Assembly (NCBI GenBank): GCA_938036545.1
Contig: CALHQJ010000125.1
Coordinates: 1-45,899, forward strand
Direction of reading: 5' to 3'
DNA: 45,899 nucleotides
Source: an uncultured Clostridium sp.
GTDB lineage: Bacteria; Bacillota; Clostridia; Lachnospirales; Lachnospiraceae
The notes below the pieces were generated by a model. That model saw nothing but the letters and a program-made list of their open reading frames with translations. It made no database searches and had not been told where the DNA came from. Made by a program: the position numbers and the translations under genes. Numbering within the stretch: position 1 is the stretch's first letter; every line of letters begins with the position of its first letter. Positions 1-8,487 of this stretch are shown here, in pieces.

Positions 1-19
1 ATGGAAGTGCGGGCATATT

Positions 20-107
20 GTAGCAGTTCAGCTTTGCATCTTCTTGCCCGCTTACTGCGGACAAGAAGCGTCGGGCGCCTGCCCTATGAAGATTTAGACA
101 GAAAAAT
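20..107 (+). mobile_element. Truncated left half of GTAAC inverted-repeat element (copy A)
   Basis: This stretch aligns over about 88 bases, with roughly eight differences, to the left half of the complete element at 39990-40141. It starts with GTAGCAGTTCAGCTTTGC, contains the internal hairpin CTTCTTGCCCGC / GCGGACAAGAAG (40-51 and 57-68), and ends in GAAGATTTAGACAGAAAAA. The right half is absent, so no terminal pairing partner or target duplication can be seen. It lies just upstream of the likely promoter of the next gene. Confidence 0.7.
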
Positions 108-109
108 TC

Positions 110-138
110 TTGTAATATTGATTTATTTATAGTACAAT
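110..138 (+). promoter_or_regulatory. Candidate sigma-A promoter
   Basis: TTGTAA (110-115) and TACAAT (133-138) are separated by 17 bases. They begin where the repeat element stops, about 95 bases before the secreted-protein gene. The match to consensus is fair only. Confidence 0.35.
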
Positions 139-235
139 AACCCTAAGTTGACTTGTTGAAATAAGACAGTTTCAGGCAGTCGGCCAATATAAACAGAAAG
201 TTTCGCTTCTTATAAACAGAAAGGGGAGTATTATG

Positions 236-1249
236 ATGAAACAGTGGAAAAAAACAGTTCTTTTGGCAGCTCCTATGACATTGACCATGGCGTTTACCAG
301 TTTTGCAGGTCAGTGGGAAGAAGAAGATATTACCTGGAAATACCGTCAGGATGACGGCGTTTATGCGGCTGACGTCTGGCAGTGGATTGACGGCAACGGC
401 GACGGCATTGCAGAATGTTACCACTTTAATGAAGATGGATTTTTGGATTTGAATACAGTAGTAGACGACTGGATTGTCAACAGCCAGGGTCAGTGGACCA
501 TGGGAGGCAATGTCCAGCAGCTGGATTTAAATGTTACGGCAGAAGAAATTGGAGCCATTTATGGAGCCGCTAATGCGAAGGCCTCCGGATTAAAGGATTT
601 TGACGCAGATATCAATGCAGTAATGAAATTTACTGTGGATCAGGAATCCATGGATATGCTGATGGATATGAATATGAAAATGCAGGGCGCTTATACCGGA
701 AATATGAAGATTCTGTATGATATGGCGCTGAAGGCTGACGGAGAAGCCATGACCATGACTATGTTCTATCAGGACGGTTATATGTATACAGAAACTGAAG
801 GCGTAAAGATGAAGATGCCCATGGATATGGACGAGATGCTGGAACAGAGCAAGGCCATGAGCACCAGCCTGCAGTTTGCTTCTGACCAGCTGTACGGCAT
901 GGAACAGATGCAGCTGTATCGCAATGGAAATGCAAAGACCATTACTTACGAGATGAATACGGCAGAGCTGAATGAGGCGGTAAACCAGGTTATGGCTTTG
1001 ATGGGAACCGATTTTTCCGATATGGGTTATGAATACCAGGTAGACCGTGCCAGCGGAACTATCCACATCAATGAAGACGGCTATGCAGATAAAGAGAGTG
1101 TTTCCATGGATATGTCCATGACGGTTTTAGACATGAATATGAACATGAGCATTGACATGGATATGACAATTAAAAATCCTGGACAGCCTGTATTTATTAC
1201 CCTTCCGTCGACAGAGGGCTATACTGATTTTATGGATATGCTGGAATGA
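236..1249 (+). CDS. Secreted methionine-rich protein, wall-binding-repeat-like N-terminus
   Basis: A 337-residue exported protein. It has a basic start (MKQWKK), a hydrophobic core and a likely signal peptidase site after SFA near residue 24. Residues 25-100 are rich in W, G and D, with phrases such as WQWIDGNGDG and YHFNEDGFLD that resemble choline/glucan-binding repeats. The rest looks like a DUF6612/LppX-type beta fold and is very rich in methionine: about 40 by my count, clustered in alternating M-D and M-N-M-K runs. Of two adjacent ATGs (233 and 236), the second sits seven bases from AAGGGGAG and is preferred. The gene is monocistronic, with a strong terminator behind it. Function is unknown; wall-associated ligand binding is inference. 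Confidence 0.75.
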   Translation: MKQWKKTVLLAAPMTLTMAFTSFAGQWEEEDITWKYRQDDGVYAADVWQWIDGNGDGIAECYHFNEDGFLDLNTVVDDWIVNSQGQWTMGGNVQQLDLNVTAEEIGAIYGAANAKASGLKDFDADINAVMKFTVDQESMDMLMDMNMKMQGAYTGNMKILYDMALKADGEAMTMTMFYQDGYMYTETEGVKMKMPMDMDEMLEQSKAMSTSLQFASDQLYGMEQMQLYRNGNAKTITYEMNTAELNEAVNQVMALMGTDFSDMGYEYQVDRASGTIHINEDGYADKESVSMDMSMTVLDMNMNMSIDMDMTIKNPGQPVFITLPSTEGYTDFMDMLE

Positions 1250-1280
1250 ATTACCGTTGAATGAGATAACGAGAGTTTGG

Positions 1281-1309
1281 GGACACTCATAAAATGAGTG
1301 TCCTTTTTT
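1281..1309 (+). terminator. Rho-independent terminator
   Basis: A perfect 10-bp stem, GGACACTCAT / ATGAGTGTCC, with a three-base loop is followed by six T. It closes the secreted-protein gene. Confidence 0.93.
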
Positions 1310-1344
1310 AGAACTGCCAGAAAAAGTAAAGGAGTGTATGACAG

Positions 1345-2847
1345 ATGAATGAAGCATTTAAACAGTTAAAGACCCATTTAGATGAGGCGATGGCGGTACA
1401 GACCGCTCTGGTATTGTTTGAGTGGGATGACGCTACCCTGGCTCCCAAAGCAGCGGGAGCCAATACCTCAAAGGTTATCGAGATCCTGTCGGGACAGTAT
1501 TTTAAGGCAATGACTGGAGACGAGACAAAGGCGCTGGTAAAGCAGTGCTTAGAGAATCCAGAAGGCTTAAATGAAGCAGAATCAGCCCAGGTAAAAGAAG
1601 TGGAGGAGCAGATCAGCCAGTTAGACTGTATTCCAAAAGAAGAATATCAGGCGTTTGCCAAGCTATCCTCTGAATCCGTGCGGATTTGGGAAGAAGCCAA
1701 AAAGCACAATGATTTTGCCAGTTTTGCCCCTGTTCTGAAACAGGTAGTAGAGTACCAGAAAAAGTTTGCAGGCTATCGGGCCAAGGAGGGGCAGAGCAGA
1801 TACGACGCCCTTCTTCGGGATTACGAAAAAGACTTTACCACAAAAGAACTGGATGAATTTTTTGAAACGTTAAAGGAAGAAATCGTTCCATTTTTAAAGA
1901 AGGTGACAGAAAGCAGCCATCAGATTCAGGGGGATTTTCTGATCGGTGATTTTCCGGAAGAGAAACAGGAGAAACTGGGAAGATTTCTGGCAGAATATGT
2001 AGGCTTTGACTTTGCGAAAGGGGTATTTGCAGTTAGCGCCCATCCCTTTACCACGAATCTTCACAATCGGGATGTGAGGATTACCACCAATTATAATGAC
2101 CATGTGGACAGCTCCATCTTTTCCGTTATCCATGAAGCCGGACATGCCATTTATGAAATGGGCATCCGTGATGATTTGACCCAGACCGTAGTGGGACAGG
2201 GAGCTTCCATGGGAATGCACGAGTCCCAATCCCGTTTCTTTGAAAATATTATTGGAAGAAGCAGGGATTTCTGGGTCCCTGTTTATGGAAAGCTGCAGGA
2301 AATTTTCCCAGATCCATTTGAGAAGATTGAACTGGATCAGTTTGTAGAAGCCATCAATCAGGTGCATCCTGACTTGATCCGTACCGAAGCAGATGAGCTG
2401 ACTTACAGCCTTCATGTCCTGATCCGCTATGAGATTGAAAAAATGCTGATAGAAGGAGAATTGGACGTAGAAAAGCTGCCGGAGATCTGGGCAGACAAGT
2501 ATGAAGAATATTTAGGGGTTCGACCGGAAACCGATACCGAAGGCGTTCTTCAGGATATTCACTGGTCTCAGGGCTCTTTCGGTTATTTTCCGTCCTATGC
2601 CCTGGGAAGTGCATTTGGGGCCCAGATCTACTATCATATGAAAGAAACCATGGATTTTGAAGGCCTTTTAAGAGAAGGAAAGCTTGACGTAATCCGAAAC
2701 TACCTGCGGGATCACATCCACCAGTACGGCAAGCTGAAAACCAGCCGGCAGATTTTAAAAGATACCACAGGGGAAGACTTTAATCCCCAGTATTACGTGA
2801 GATATTTAAAAGAAAAATACTCTGCCATCTATAAAATCGGCGATTGA
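1345..2847 (+). CDS. M32 family metallocarboxypeptidase (Taq type)
   Basis: A 500-residue cytoplasmic zinc carboxypeptidase that trims C-terminal amino acids from peptides. The zinc motif HEAGH is at residues 263-267, and the further glutamate ligand is in HESQSRFFE starting at residue 292. The family motif HPFTTNLHNRDVRITTNY lies just upstream and an IRYEIEK motif lies near the C-terminal third. Length matches the family. GGAGTG sits eight bases before the ATG. It stands between a terminator and the metF promoter, so it appears to be its own transcript. Substrates cannot be read from sequence. Confidence 0.95.
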   Translation: MNEAFKQLKTHLDEAMAVQTALVLFEWDDATLAPKAAGANTSKVIEILSGQYFKAMTGDETKALVKQCLENPEGLNEAESAQVKEVEEQISQLDCIPKEEYQAFAKLSSESVRIWEEAKKHNDFASFAPVLKQVVEYQKKFAGYRAKEGQSRYDALLRDYEKDFTTKELDEFFETLKEEIVPFLKKVTESSHQIQGDFLIGDFPEEKQEKLGRFLAEYVGFDFAKGVFAVSAHPFTTNLHNRDVRITTNYNDHVDSSIFSVIHEAGHAIYEMGIRDDLTQTVVGQGASMGMHESQSRFFENIIGRSRDFWVPVYGKLQEIFPDPFEKIELDQFVEAINQVHPDLIRTEADELTYSLHVLIRYEIEKMLIEGELDVEKLPEIWADKYEEYLGVRPETDTEGVLQDIHWSQGSFGYFPSYALGSAFGAQIYYHMKETMDFEGLLREGKLDVIRNYLRDHIHQYGKLKTSRQILKDTTGEDFNPQYYVRYLKEKYSAIYKIGD

Positions 2848-2872
2848 AATTTAAAATCGGTTATGCTATAGT
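2844..2872 (+). promoter_or_regulatory. Extended -10 promoter of the metF-metH operon
   Basis: TTGAAA (2844-2849) and TATAGT (2867-2872) are 17 bases apart, with TGC directly before the -10. The -35 overlaps the stop codon of the peptidase gene. Predicted transcription starts near 2879, so the leader is about 105 bases. Confidence 0.65.
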
Positions 2873-2883
2873 ATTGCATATGA

Positions 2884-2920
2884 AAATGCCTGCTTTGTCT
2901 GGGAGACAGGGCAGGCATTT
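2884..2920 (+). promoter_or_regulatory. Stable hairpin at 5' end of metF leader
   Basis: AAATGCCTGC pairs with GCAGGCATTT, enclosing a smaller TGTCT / AGACA stem. No T-run follows, so it is either a weak terminator for the upstream gene or a 5'-end structure of the metF transcript. It does not match a SAM or cobalamin riboswitch core that I can recognise. Confidence 0.55.
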
Positions 2921-2985
2921 GCTGTAAAAGAAAATTGAGGTAAGGGAAGGATGGCAGCCATGCTGACTGCAAAGGAGGAAATTAC

Positions 2986-3846
2986 ATGAAAATACGCGAC
3001 ATCCTGGCAGAGGGAAAACCAACTCTGTCCTTTGAGGTATTCCCGCCTAAGACGGCGGATAATTATGAGTCTGTAGAGGCTGCAGCTCTTAAAATTGCCC
3101 AGGCAGGGCCGTCATTTATGAGTGTTACTTACGGAGCTGGAGGCGGAACCAGCCAGTATACCGTTCAGATTGCATCGACAATTAAAAATAGGGGACAGGT
3201 GACGCCCCTGGCCCATCTGACCTGCGTTTCATCCACCAGAGACGGTGTAAGAAAAATCCTGGAAGAATTAAAGGAAAACCAGATAGAAAATATTTTGGCA
3301 TTAAGGGGAGATATACCGGAGGGCGGAACACTGGTACACGATTACAGTTACGCATCGGAACTGATTGACGATATCAAACAGGCTGGAGACTTCTGCATTG
3401 GCGCTGCCTGCTATCCGGAGGGCCATGTGGAATCGGCTAATAAGGCAGAGGATATTCTGCATCTGAAAGAAAAAGTAGATGCAGGCTGCGATTTTTTGAC
3501 CACCCAGATGTTTTTTGACAATAATATTTTATATAACTTTTTGTACCGGATTCGGGAAAAAGGAATCCAGGTTCCGGTGATTGCCGGAATTATGCCGGTA
3601 ACCAATGCCAAACAGATTAACCGTATCTGTAAAATGTCCGGAACCTATCTTCCGGCAAGATTTAAAGCCATTGTAGATCGGTTTGGAGACAATCCGGCAG
3701 CTATGAAACAGGCGGGAATTGCCTACGCTACAGAGCAGATTATTGATTTAATTGCCAATGGGGTTAACGGAATCCACGTATATTCCATGAATAAACCGGA
3801 TGTGGCAATGCGGATAAAGGAAAGTTTGTCTGAGATTGTCCAGTAA
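2986..3846 (+). CDS. metF: Methylenetetrahydrofolate reductase
   Basis: A 286-residue FAD enzyme reducing 5,10-methylene-THF to 5-methyl-THF, the methyl donor for MetH encoded two genes downstream. The family signatures are present: SFEVFPPK near the N-terminus (catalytic Glu region), SVTYGAGG, the LRGDIPEGG loop, CYPEGH and FLTTQMFFDN. Length is typical of the bacterial single-domain enzyme. AAAGGAGG precedes the ATG at good spacing. It is the first gene of an apparent operon with the activation-domain gene (26-bp gap) and metH. Confidence 0.97.
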   Translation: MKIRDILAEGKPTLSFEVFPPKTADNYESVEAAALKIAQAGPSFMSVTYGAGGGTSQYTVQIASTIKNRGQVTPLAHLTCVSSTRDGVRKILEELKENQIENILALRGDIPEGGTLVHDYSYASELIDDIKQAGDFCIGAACYPEGHVESANKAEDILHLKEKVDAGCDFLTTQMFFDNNILYNFLYRIREKGIQVPVIAGIMPVTNAKQINRICKMSGTYLPARFKAIVDRFGDNPAAMKQAGIAYATEQIIDLIANGVNGIHVYSMNKPDVAMRIKESLSEIVQ

Positions 3847-3872
3847 AACAGCAGAGCAAAAAGAGGAAGCCA

Positions 3873-4514
3873 ATGGAAGTAAACAGAAGGGAAATTTTCC
3901 GGTATCTGGGGTATGGAAGGACAGAGCCGGATGAGAGAATCAGGGCTTTGGCAGAGTCCTGTCTGGAAGAGCTGGAACAGGAGACGGAGCCAAAGTGCCT
4001 GTTTCGGGAGTATCCCCTGGCGCTAAGGGTGGAAAATGGGATTGACGGCGGCTGTTTTCAGACTGTAAGCAAAAATCTTGGGAAAAATTTAAAAGACTGT
4101 GAGAACCTGCTTGTTTTTGCCGCTACGTTAGGAGCCGGAGCCGATCAATTGATTCAAAAGTATTCCAGACTCCAGATGAGCAGGGCAGTGGTGATGCAGG
4201 CGGCTGCCACGGCCATGCTGGAAGACTATTGCGACAGCATGTGTCAGGCACAGGCAGAAGACTATGAGACCAGAGGCCTGTATCTGCGGCCAAGATTCAG
4301 CCCTGGATATGGGGATTTCCCTCTGGAAAACCAGAAAAGCCTGCTAGATGGGCTGGAAGCTGGGAAACGGATAGGAATTAAGCTGACCGACAGCCTTTTA
4401 ATGATGCCTTCTAAGTCCGTAACAGCAGTTATGGGAATCAGCCGAAGGCCTTACCGCTGCCAGGTAAAGGGGTGCGAGGCATGTGGAAAGACAGACTGCG
4501 TATACCGGCGCTGA
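3873..4514 (+). CDS. Stand-alone MetH reactivation (AdoMet-binding) domain protein
   Basis: A 213-residue protein matching the C-terminal activation domain of cobalamin-dependent methionine synthase. The key motif RFSPGYGD (residues 141-148) is the AdoMet-binding RxSPGYG loop. A four-cysteine tail (C196, C201, C204, C209, spaced CX4CX2CX4C) follows and could bind zinc or an iron-sulfur cluster. It lies between metF and a metH that lacks this domain, 33 bases from the latter. It is therefore very likely the separate subunit that reductively remethylates oxidised cob(II)alamin on MetH. Split arrangements are known in Firmicutes; the role here is inferred from context. Confidence 0.88.
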   Translation: MEVNRREIFRYLGYGRTEPDERIRALAESCLEELEQETEPKCLFREYPLALRVENGIDGGCFQTVSKNLGKNLKDCENLLVFAATLGAGADQLIQKYSRLQMSRAVVMQAAATAMLEDYCDSMCQAQAEDYETRGLYLRPRFSPGYGDFPLENQKSLLDGLEAGKRIGIKLTDSLLMMPSKSVTAVMGISRRPYRCQVKGCEACGKTDCVYRR

Positions 4515-4547
4515 CCACAAAAAGAAAAAAGAAAAGAGAACGTTGCG

Positions 4548-6971
4548 ATGCATAAAATATTAGAAGAAATGAAAAAACACCGTCTTTTTTTTGACGGCGG
4601 TACGGGAAGCATTCTCCAGGCAAAGGGACTGGCGCCAGGAGAACTTCCAGAGACATGGAATCTTCTCCATCCGGAAATTCTGATCCAGCTTCACAGGGAT
4701 TATCTGGAAGCAGGAGCAGATATTATTAATACCAATACCTTTGGGGCCAACGGATTAAAGTTTCACAAGGGAACAGAATTTGAACTGGCTCCCATTATTC
4801 AGTCAGCGGCAGCTAATGCAAAAGAGGCGGTCCGCCAGTCTGGAAAAGAGGCTTTTATTGTGCTGGATCTGGGGCCTACGGGAAAGCTGTTAAAGCCGTT
4901 AGGCGATCTGGATTTTGAGGATGCAGTGGCGCTGTACCGCGAAGCTGCAGAGATTGGCGCTGCAGAGGGGCTGGATGCCGTTCTGATTGAAACCATGAGC
5001 GACAGCTATGAGATAAAAGCAGCAGTATTGGGCGTAAAAGAAGCCTGCAGCCTTCCGATTTTTGTGACTATGGTATTTGATGAAAAGGGCAAGCTTTTGA
5101 CTGGAGGAACTGTGGAATCCATGACAGCCATGCTGGAGGGACTGGGGGTAGACGGAATTGGCGTTAATTGTGGATTAGGCCCTGTCCAGATGAAGCCGAT
5201 TGTGGAAAACCTGTTAAAGGCAACGTCCCTTCCGGTCATTGTCAACCCCAATGCTGGACTTCCAAGAAGCCAGGATGGAAAGACTGTATACGATATTGAC
5301 AGCGATACATTTGCCAGAGAAATGAAAGACATTGCACTCATGGGGGCAGCGGTAGTTGGCGGCTGCTGCGGCACAACGCCGGAACACATTAAAAAGACTG
5401 TGGAGCTTTGCAGGGAGATACCGGTAAAATGGCCGGAGGACAAGGGGAGAACCGTTGTTTCTTCGTATTCCAGGGCAGTGGTAATAGACAAAAATCCGGT
5501 GATTATTGGAGAACGGATCAATCCTACTGGAAAGTCTAAATTTAAACAGGCATTGCGGGACCATGATTTAAGCTACATTTTACGGGAAGGCGCAGTACAA
5601 CAGGACAATGGCGCCCATGTGCTGGATGTCAATGTAGGACTTCCGGAGATTGACGAACCGTCTATGATGGAAGAAGTCATAAAAGAACTGCAAAGCATTA
5701 CGGATCTGCCTCTTCAGATCGACACGGCAGATATTGAAGCCATGGAACGGGGAATGAGGATTTATAATGGAAAACCTCTGATTAATTCTGTAAATGGTAA
5801 GGAAGAGGTCATGGAAGCGGTGTTCCCCCTGGTTAAAAAATATGGCGGCACAGTGGTGGCTTTATGTCTGGATGAAAATGGGATTCCGGACACGGCTGAG
5901 GGAAGAATCCGGATTGCCCGAAGGATTTATGAAAAAGCGGAACAATACGGGATTTCCTCCAAAGACATTTTAATTGATGGTTTGTGTATGACCGTAAGCT
6001 CTGATAGCAAAGGCGCTCTGACTACCCTGGAGACCTTAAGAAGAATCCGAGATGAGCTGGGGGGAAAGAGCATTCTGGGAGTGTCCAATATTTCCTTTGG
6101 ACTTCCTCAAAGAGAACATATTAATGCAGCATTTTTTACCATGGCGCTGCAGAGCGGATTAAATGCAGCCATTATCAATCCTAATTCAGAGGCTATGATG
6201 AGGGCTTACTACTGTTATCGGGCTTTGTCAGATTTAGATCCCCAGTGCGGAGATTATATCAGTATTTACAGCGGACAAAACACCAGTTTGGGACAGACCA
6301 TAAAGAAAAAGACAGATCGTCCGGATGGGGCGGAAGACGGCGGCAGTGGCCTGTTTGAAGCCATTGTACGGGGCTTTCGGGAAAATGCGGCAAAAGCGGC
6401 CGGAGAGTTATCAGGAGAAAAACTGCCCTTAGATATTATTAATGAAACCATGATTCCTGCATTGGATTTTGTAGGAAAAGGCTTTGAAAACGGAACGATT
6501 TTCCTGCCTCAGTTATTAATGAGCGCAGAAGCAGCCGGAGCCGCTTTTGAGGTGCTGAAGGCCGAGATGCAGAAACACGGCCAGACACAGGAGAAAAAGG
6601 GAAAGGTGATTCTGGCTACCGTAAAAGGCGATATTCACGACATTGGCAAAAATATTGTAAAGGTTCTTCTGGAAAATTACAGTTATCAGGTGATTGATTT
6701 AGGAAGAGACGTATCGCCTGAGGTAATTACAGGACAGGCCATAGAAGAACATGTGCCGGTAGTGGGCTTAAGCGCATTGATGACGACTACGGTTCCCAGC
6801 ATGGAAGCTACTATCCGCATGTTAAGAGAAAAAGCACCCTGGGTAAAAATTATGGTGGGGGGAGCCGTTTTAACCAGGGAATATGCAGAGACCATCGGCG
6901 CAGACTGTTATTGCAAAGACGCTATGGCTTCTGTAAATTTTGCAGAGTCTGTGATTTGCAGAGAGCGTTAA
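4548..6971 (+). CDS. metH: Cobalamin-dependent methionine synthase, three-domain form
   Basis: An 807-residue enzyme transferring methyl from methyl-THF to homocysteine through methylcobalamin. Domains in order: homocysteine methyltransferase (about 1-290) with zinc cysteines C208 in GVNCG and C273-C274 in GGCCGTTPEH; pterin-binding domain (about 315-575, IIGERINPTGKS); and a helical cap plus B12-binding domain (about 600-807) with DIHDIG at 695-700, where H697 is the lower cobalt ligand. E. coli MetH is over 1200 residues; the activation domain is missing here and is encoded by the preceding gene. The Shine-Dalgarno is weak (AGAGAA), suggesting coupling to upstream translation. Confidence 0.97.
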   Translation: MHKILEEMKKHRLFFDGGTGSILQAKGLAPGELPETWNLLHPEILIQLHRDYLEAGADIINTNTFGANGLKFHKGTEFELAPIIQSAAANAKEAVRQSGKEAFIVLDLGPTGKLLKPLGDLDFEDAVALYREAAEIGAAEGLDAVLIETMSDSYEIKAAVLGVKEACSLPIFVTMVFDEKGKLLTGGTVESMTAMLEGLGVDGIGVNCGLGPVQMKPIVENLLKATSLPVIVNPNAGLPRSQDGKTVYDIDSDTFAREMKDIALMGAAVVGGCCGTTPEHIKKTVELCREIPVKWPEDKGRTVVSSYSRAVVIDKNPVIIGERINPTGKSKFKQALRDHDLSYILREGAVQQDNGAHVLDVNVGLPEIDEPSMMEEVIKELQSITDLPLQIDTADIEAMERGMRIYNGKPLINSVNGKEEVMEAVFPLVKKYGGTVVALCLDENGIPDTAEGRIRIARRIYEKAEQYGISSKDILIDGLCMTVSSDSKGALTTLETLRRIRDELGGKSILGVSNISFGLPQREHINAAFFTMALQSGLNAAIINPNSEAMMRAYYCYRALSDLDPQCGDYISIYSGQNTSLGQTIKKKTDRPDGAEDGGSGLFEAIVRGFRENAAKAAGELSGEKLPLDIINETMIPALDFVGKGFENGTIFLPQLLMSAEAAGAAFEVLKAEMQKHGQTQEKKGKVILATVKGDIHDIGKNIVKVLLENYSYQVIDLGRDVSPEVITGQAIEEHVPVVGLSALMTTTVPSMEATIRMLREKAPWVKIMVGGAVLTREYAETIGADCYCKDAMASVNFAESVICRER

Positions 6972-6989
6972 GATAAAGGAGCAGCCACA

Positions 6990-8414
6990 GTGTTATTTTC
7001 CAGCATGTCATTTTTAATCTTATTTCTGCCCGTTACCCTGGCCGGATACTTCTTTATGCCAAAGGTCTTAAAAAACCTTTGGCTTTTGGCTGCCAGCATG
7101 GTGTTTTATGCCTGGGGAGAGCCGGAATTTGTTAAAGTAATGGCATTGTCTATTGCAATGAATTATGGATTTGGACTTGCGGTAGACAGGGTCAGGGAAA
7201 GGAAGCTGGTAAGCAGACTGGTTTTGACTGTTATGGCAGTCTGCAATCTGGCCTTTCTGGGTTATTATAAATACATGAATTTTTTTGTGGAAACCGTAAA
7301 TCAGGCGGCAGGGCGGGAGGTTTTTGCTCCCACTGCCATTGTCCTTCCCATCGGAATTTCCTTTTTTACCTTTCAGGCTATGTCTTATGTCATAGACGTA
7401 TACCGGAAACAGGGAAAGGTGCAGAAAAATATATTAAACGTGGGTCTTTATATTGCCTTTTTCCCCCAGTTGATTGCAGGCCCCATTGTACGGTATGAGA
7501 CCTTTGCAGAGCAGATTGATAACCGAAGGGTGACGGAAGACGGTTTTCTGGCAGGTATTCACCGGTTTGTGTATGGATTTATCAAAAAAGTGCTGGTTGC
7601 CAATACCATGGCAGTCATTGCAGATTATATCTTTACCCTTCCGGAGGCAGGAGCCCTGACGATGGGAGGAGCCTGGCTGGGGGCGATTGCCTATACCTTC
7701 CAGATTTACTTTGATTTTTCAGCCTATTCCGATATGGCCATTGGCCTGGGACAGATGTTTGGATTTTGTTTTCCGGAAAATTTCCGCTATCCCTATATGG
7801 CAGAGTCCATTACCGATTTTTGGAGACGGTGGCACATTTCCTTAAGCACCTGGTTTCGGGATTACGTTTACATTCCATTAGGCGGTTCCAGAGTGGACTC
7901 TAAATGGAAACTGGTACGAAATCTCTTTGCTGTCTGGTTTTTAACAGGAGTCTGGCACGGGGCCAACTGGACCTTTATTTGTTGGGGACTTTTTTATTTC
8001 GTGCTTTTAACGGCAGAAAAACTGCTTCAGCTTCCAGAACGGGCAAAAAAACTTCAATTAGGGTGGCTGTATCGGATTTGTACCTTGCTGTTAGTGGTTT
8101 GCGGCTGGGTGCTGTTTCGGTCAGAAAGCCTTGGAGAAGCAGCGCTTTATTTGAAAACCATGTTTGGCCTGGAACAGACTTACCCTCAGGCAACCTGGAC
8201 TCTTTACTATGTGTGGGAATACCGGTGGTACTGGATTGGGGCATTGTTAGGAAGTACGCCCGCAGTCAGCAGGCTTTTAAACTGGGCAGACAGAGAAACA
8301 GGGTGGAAGCCTGGACAGCTGGCAGTTCATGGGGGAGTGTTCCTCTTGTTTTTGCTGGCAGTTTCTGAACTGGTAATGGGCGCACACAATCCATTTATTT
8401 ATTTTAATTTTTAG
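6990..8414 (+). CDS. MBOAT family O-acyltransferase (AlgI/DltB-like)
   Basis: A 474-residue polytopic membrane protein that moves acyl groups, usually acetyl, across the membrane to a surface polymer. The MBOAT signatures are clear: RRWHISLSTWFRDYVYIPLGG with H282, and the catalytic-type H323 in WHGANW. The start is GTG with AAAGGA upstream. The gap to metH is only 18 bases, so it may be co-transcribed with the methionine genes, though the functions are unrelated. The next gene is the DHHW partner that normally completes the transfer. The acceptor polysaccharide is unknown. Confidence 0.93.
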   Translation: MLFSSMSFLILFLPVTLAGYFFMPKVLKNLWLLAASMVFYAWGEPEFVKVMALSIAMNYGFGLAVDRVRERKLVSRLVLTVMAVCNLAFLGYYKYMNFFVETVNQAAGREVFAPTAIVLPIGISFFTFQAMSYVIDVYRKQGKVQKNILNVGLYIAFFPQLIAGPIVRYETFAEQIDNRRVTEDGFLAGIHRFVYGFIKKVLVANTMAVIADYIFTLPEAGALTMGGAWLGAIAYTFQIYFDFSAYSDMAIGLGQMFGFCFPENFRYPYMAESITDFWRRWHISLSTWFRDYVYIPLGGSRVDSKWKLVRNLFAVWFLTGVWHGANWTFICWGLFYFVLLTAEKLLQLPERAKKLQLGWLYRICTLLLVVCGWVLFRSESLGEAALYLKTMFGLEQTYPQATWTLYYVWEYRWYWIGALLGSTPAVSRLLNWADRETGWKPGQLAVHGGVFLLFLLAVSELVMGAHNPFIYFNF

Positions 8415-8472
8415 GTAACGATTCAGAACGGCGGGAAATCTGGCGCAAAAAGCTGTCGTCCTGAACAGTTAT
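8415..8472 (+). mobile_element. Short subfamily II GTAAC inverted-repeat element (copy E)
   Basis: Left arm GTAACGATTCAGAACGGC pairs imperfectly with right arm GCTGTCGTCCTGAACAGTTA around GGGAAATCTGGCGCAAAAA. The centre matches GAAATCTGGTGTAAAAAGCT in the copy at the window end in 18 of 20 positions. Left flank ATTTTTAG, which includes the MBOAT stop codon, resembles right flank ATTTTAG, suggesting a decayed target duplication. The element lies inside a two-gene operon. Confidence 0.7.
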
Positions 8473-8487
8473 ATTTTAGCAGAAAGA

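Noticed and set aside
590..1066. Long antisense open frame with His-rich translation
   Set aside because: It mirrors the Met-rich codons (atg read as cat) of the secreted protein and has no ribosome site.
2848..2985. SAM or cobalamin riboswitch before metF
   Set aside because: Only one simple nested hairpin is present; the multi-stem core of these riboswitches is absent.
7904..8368. Second plus-strand frame inside the MBOAT gene
   Set aside because: The MBOAT frame has clear conserved motifs here; the other frame has none.
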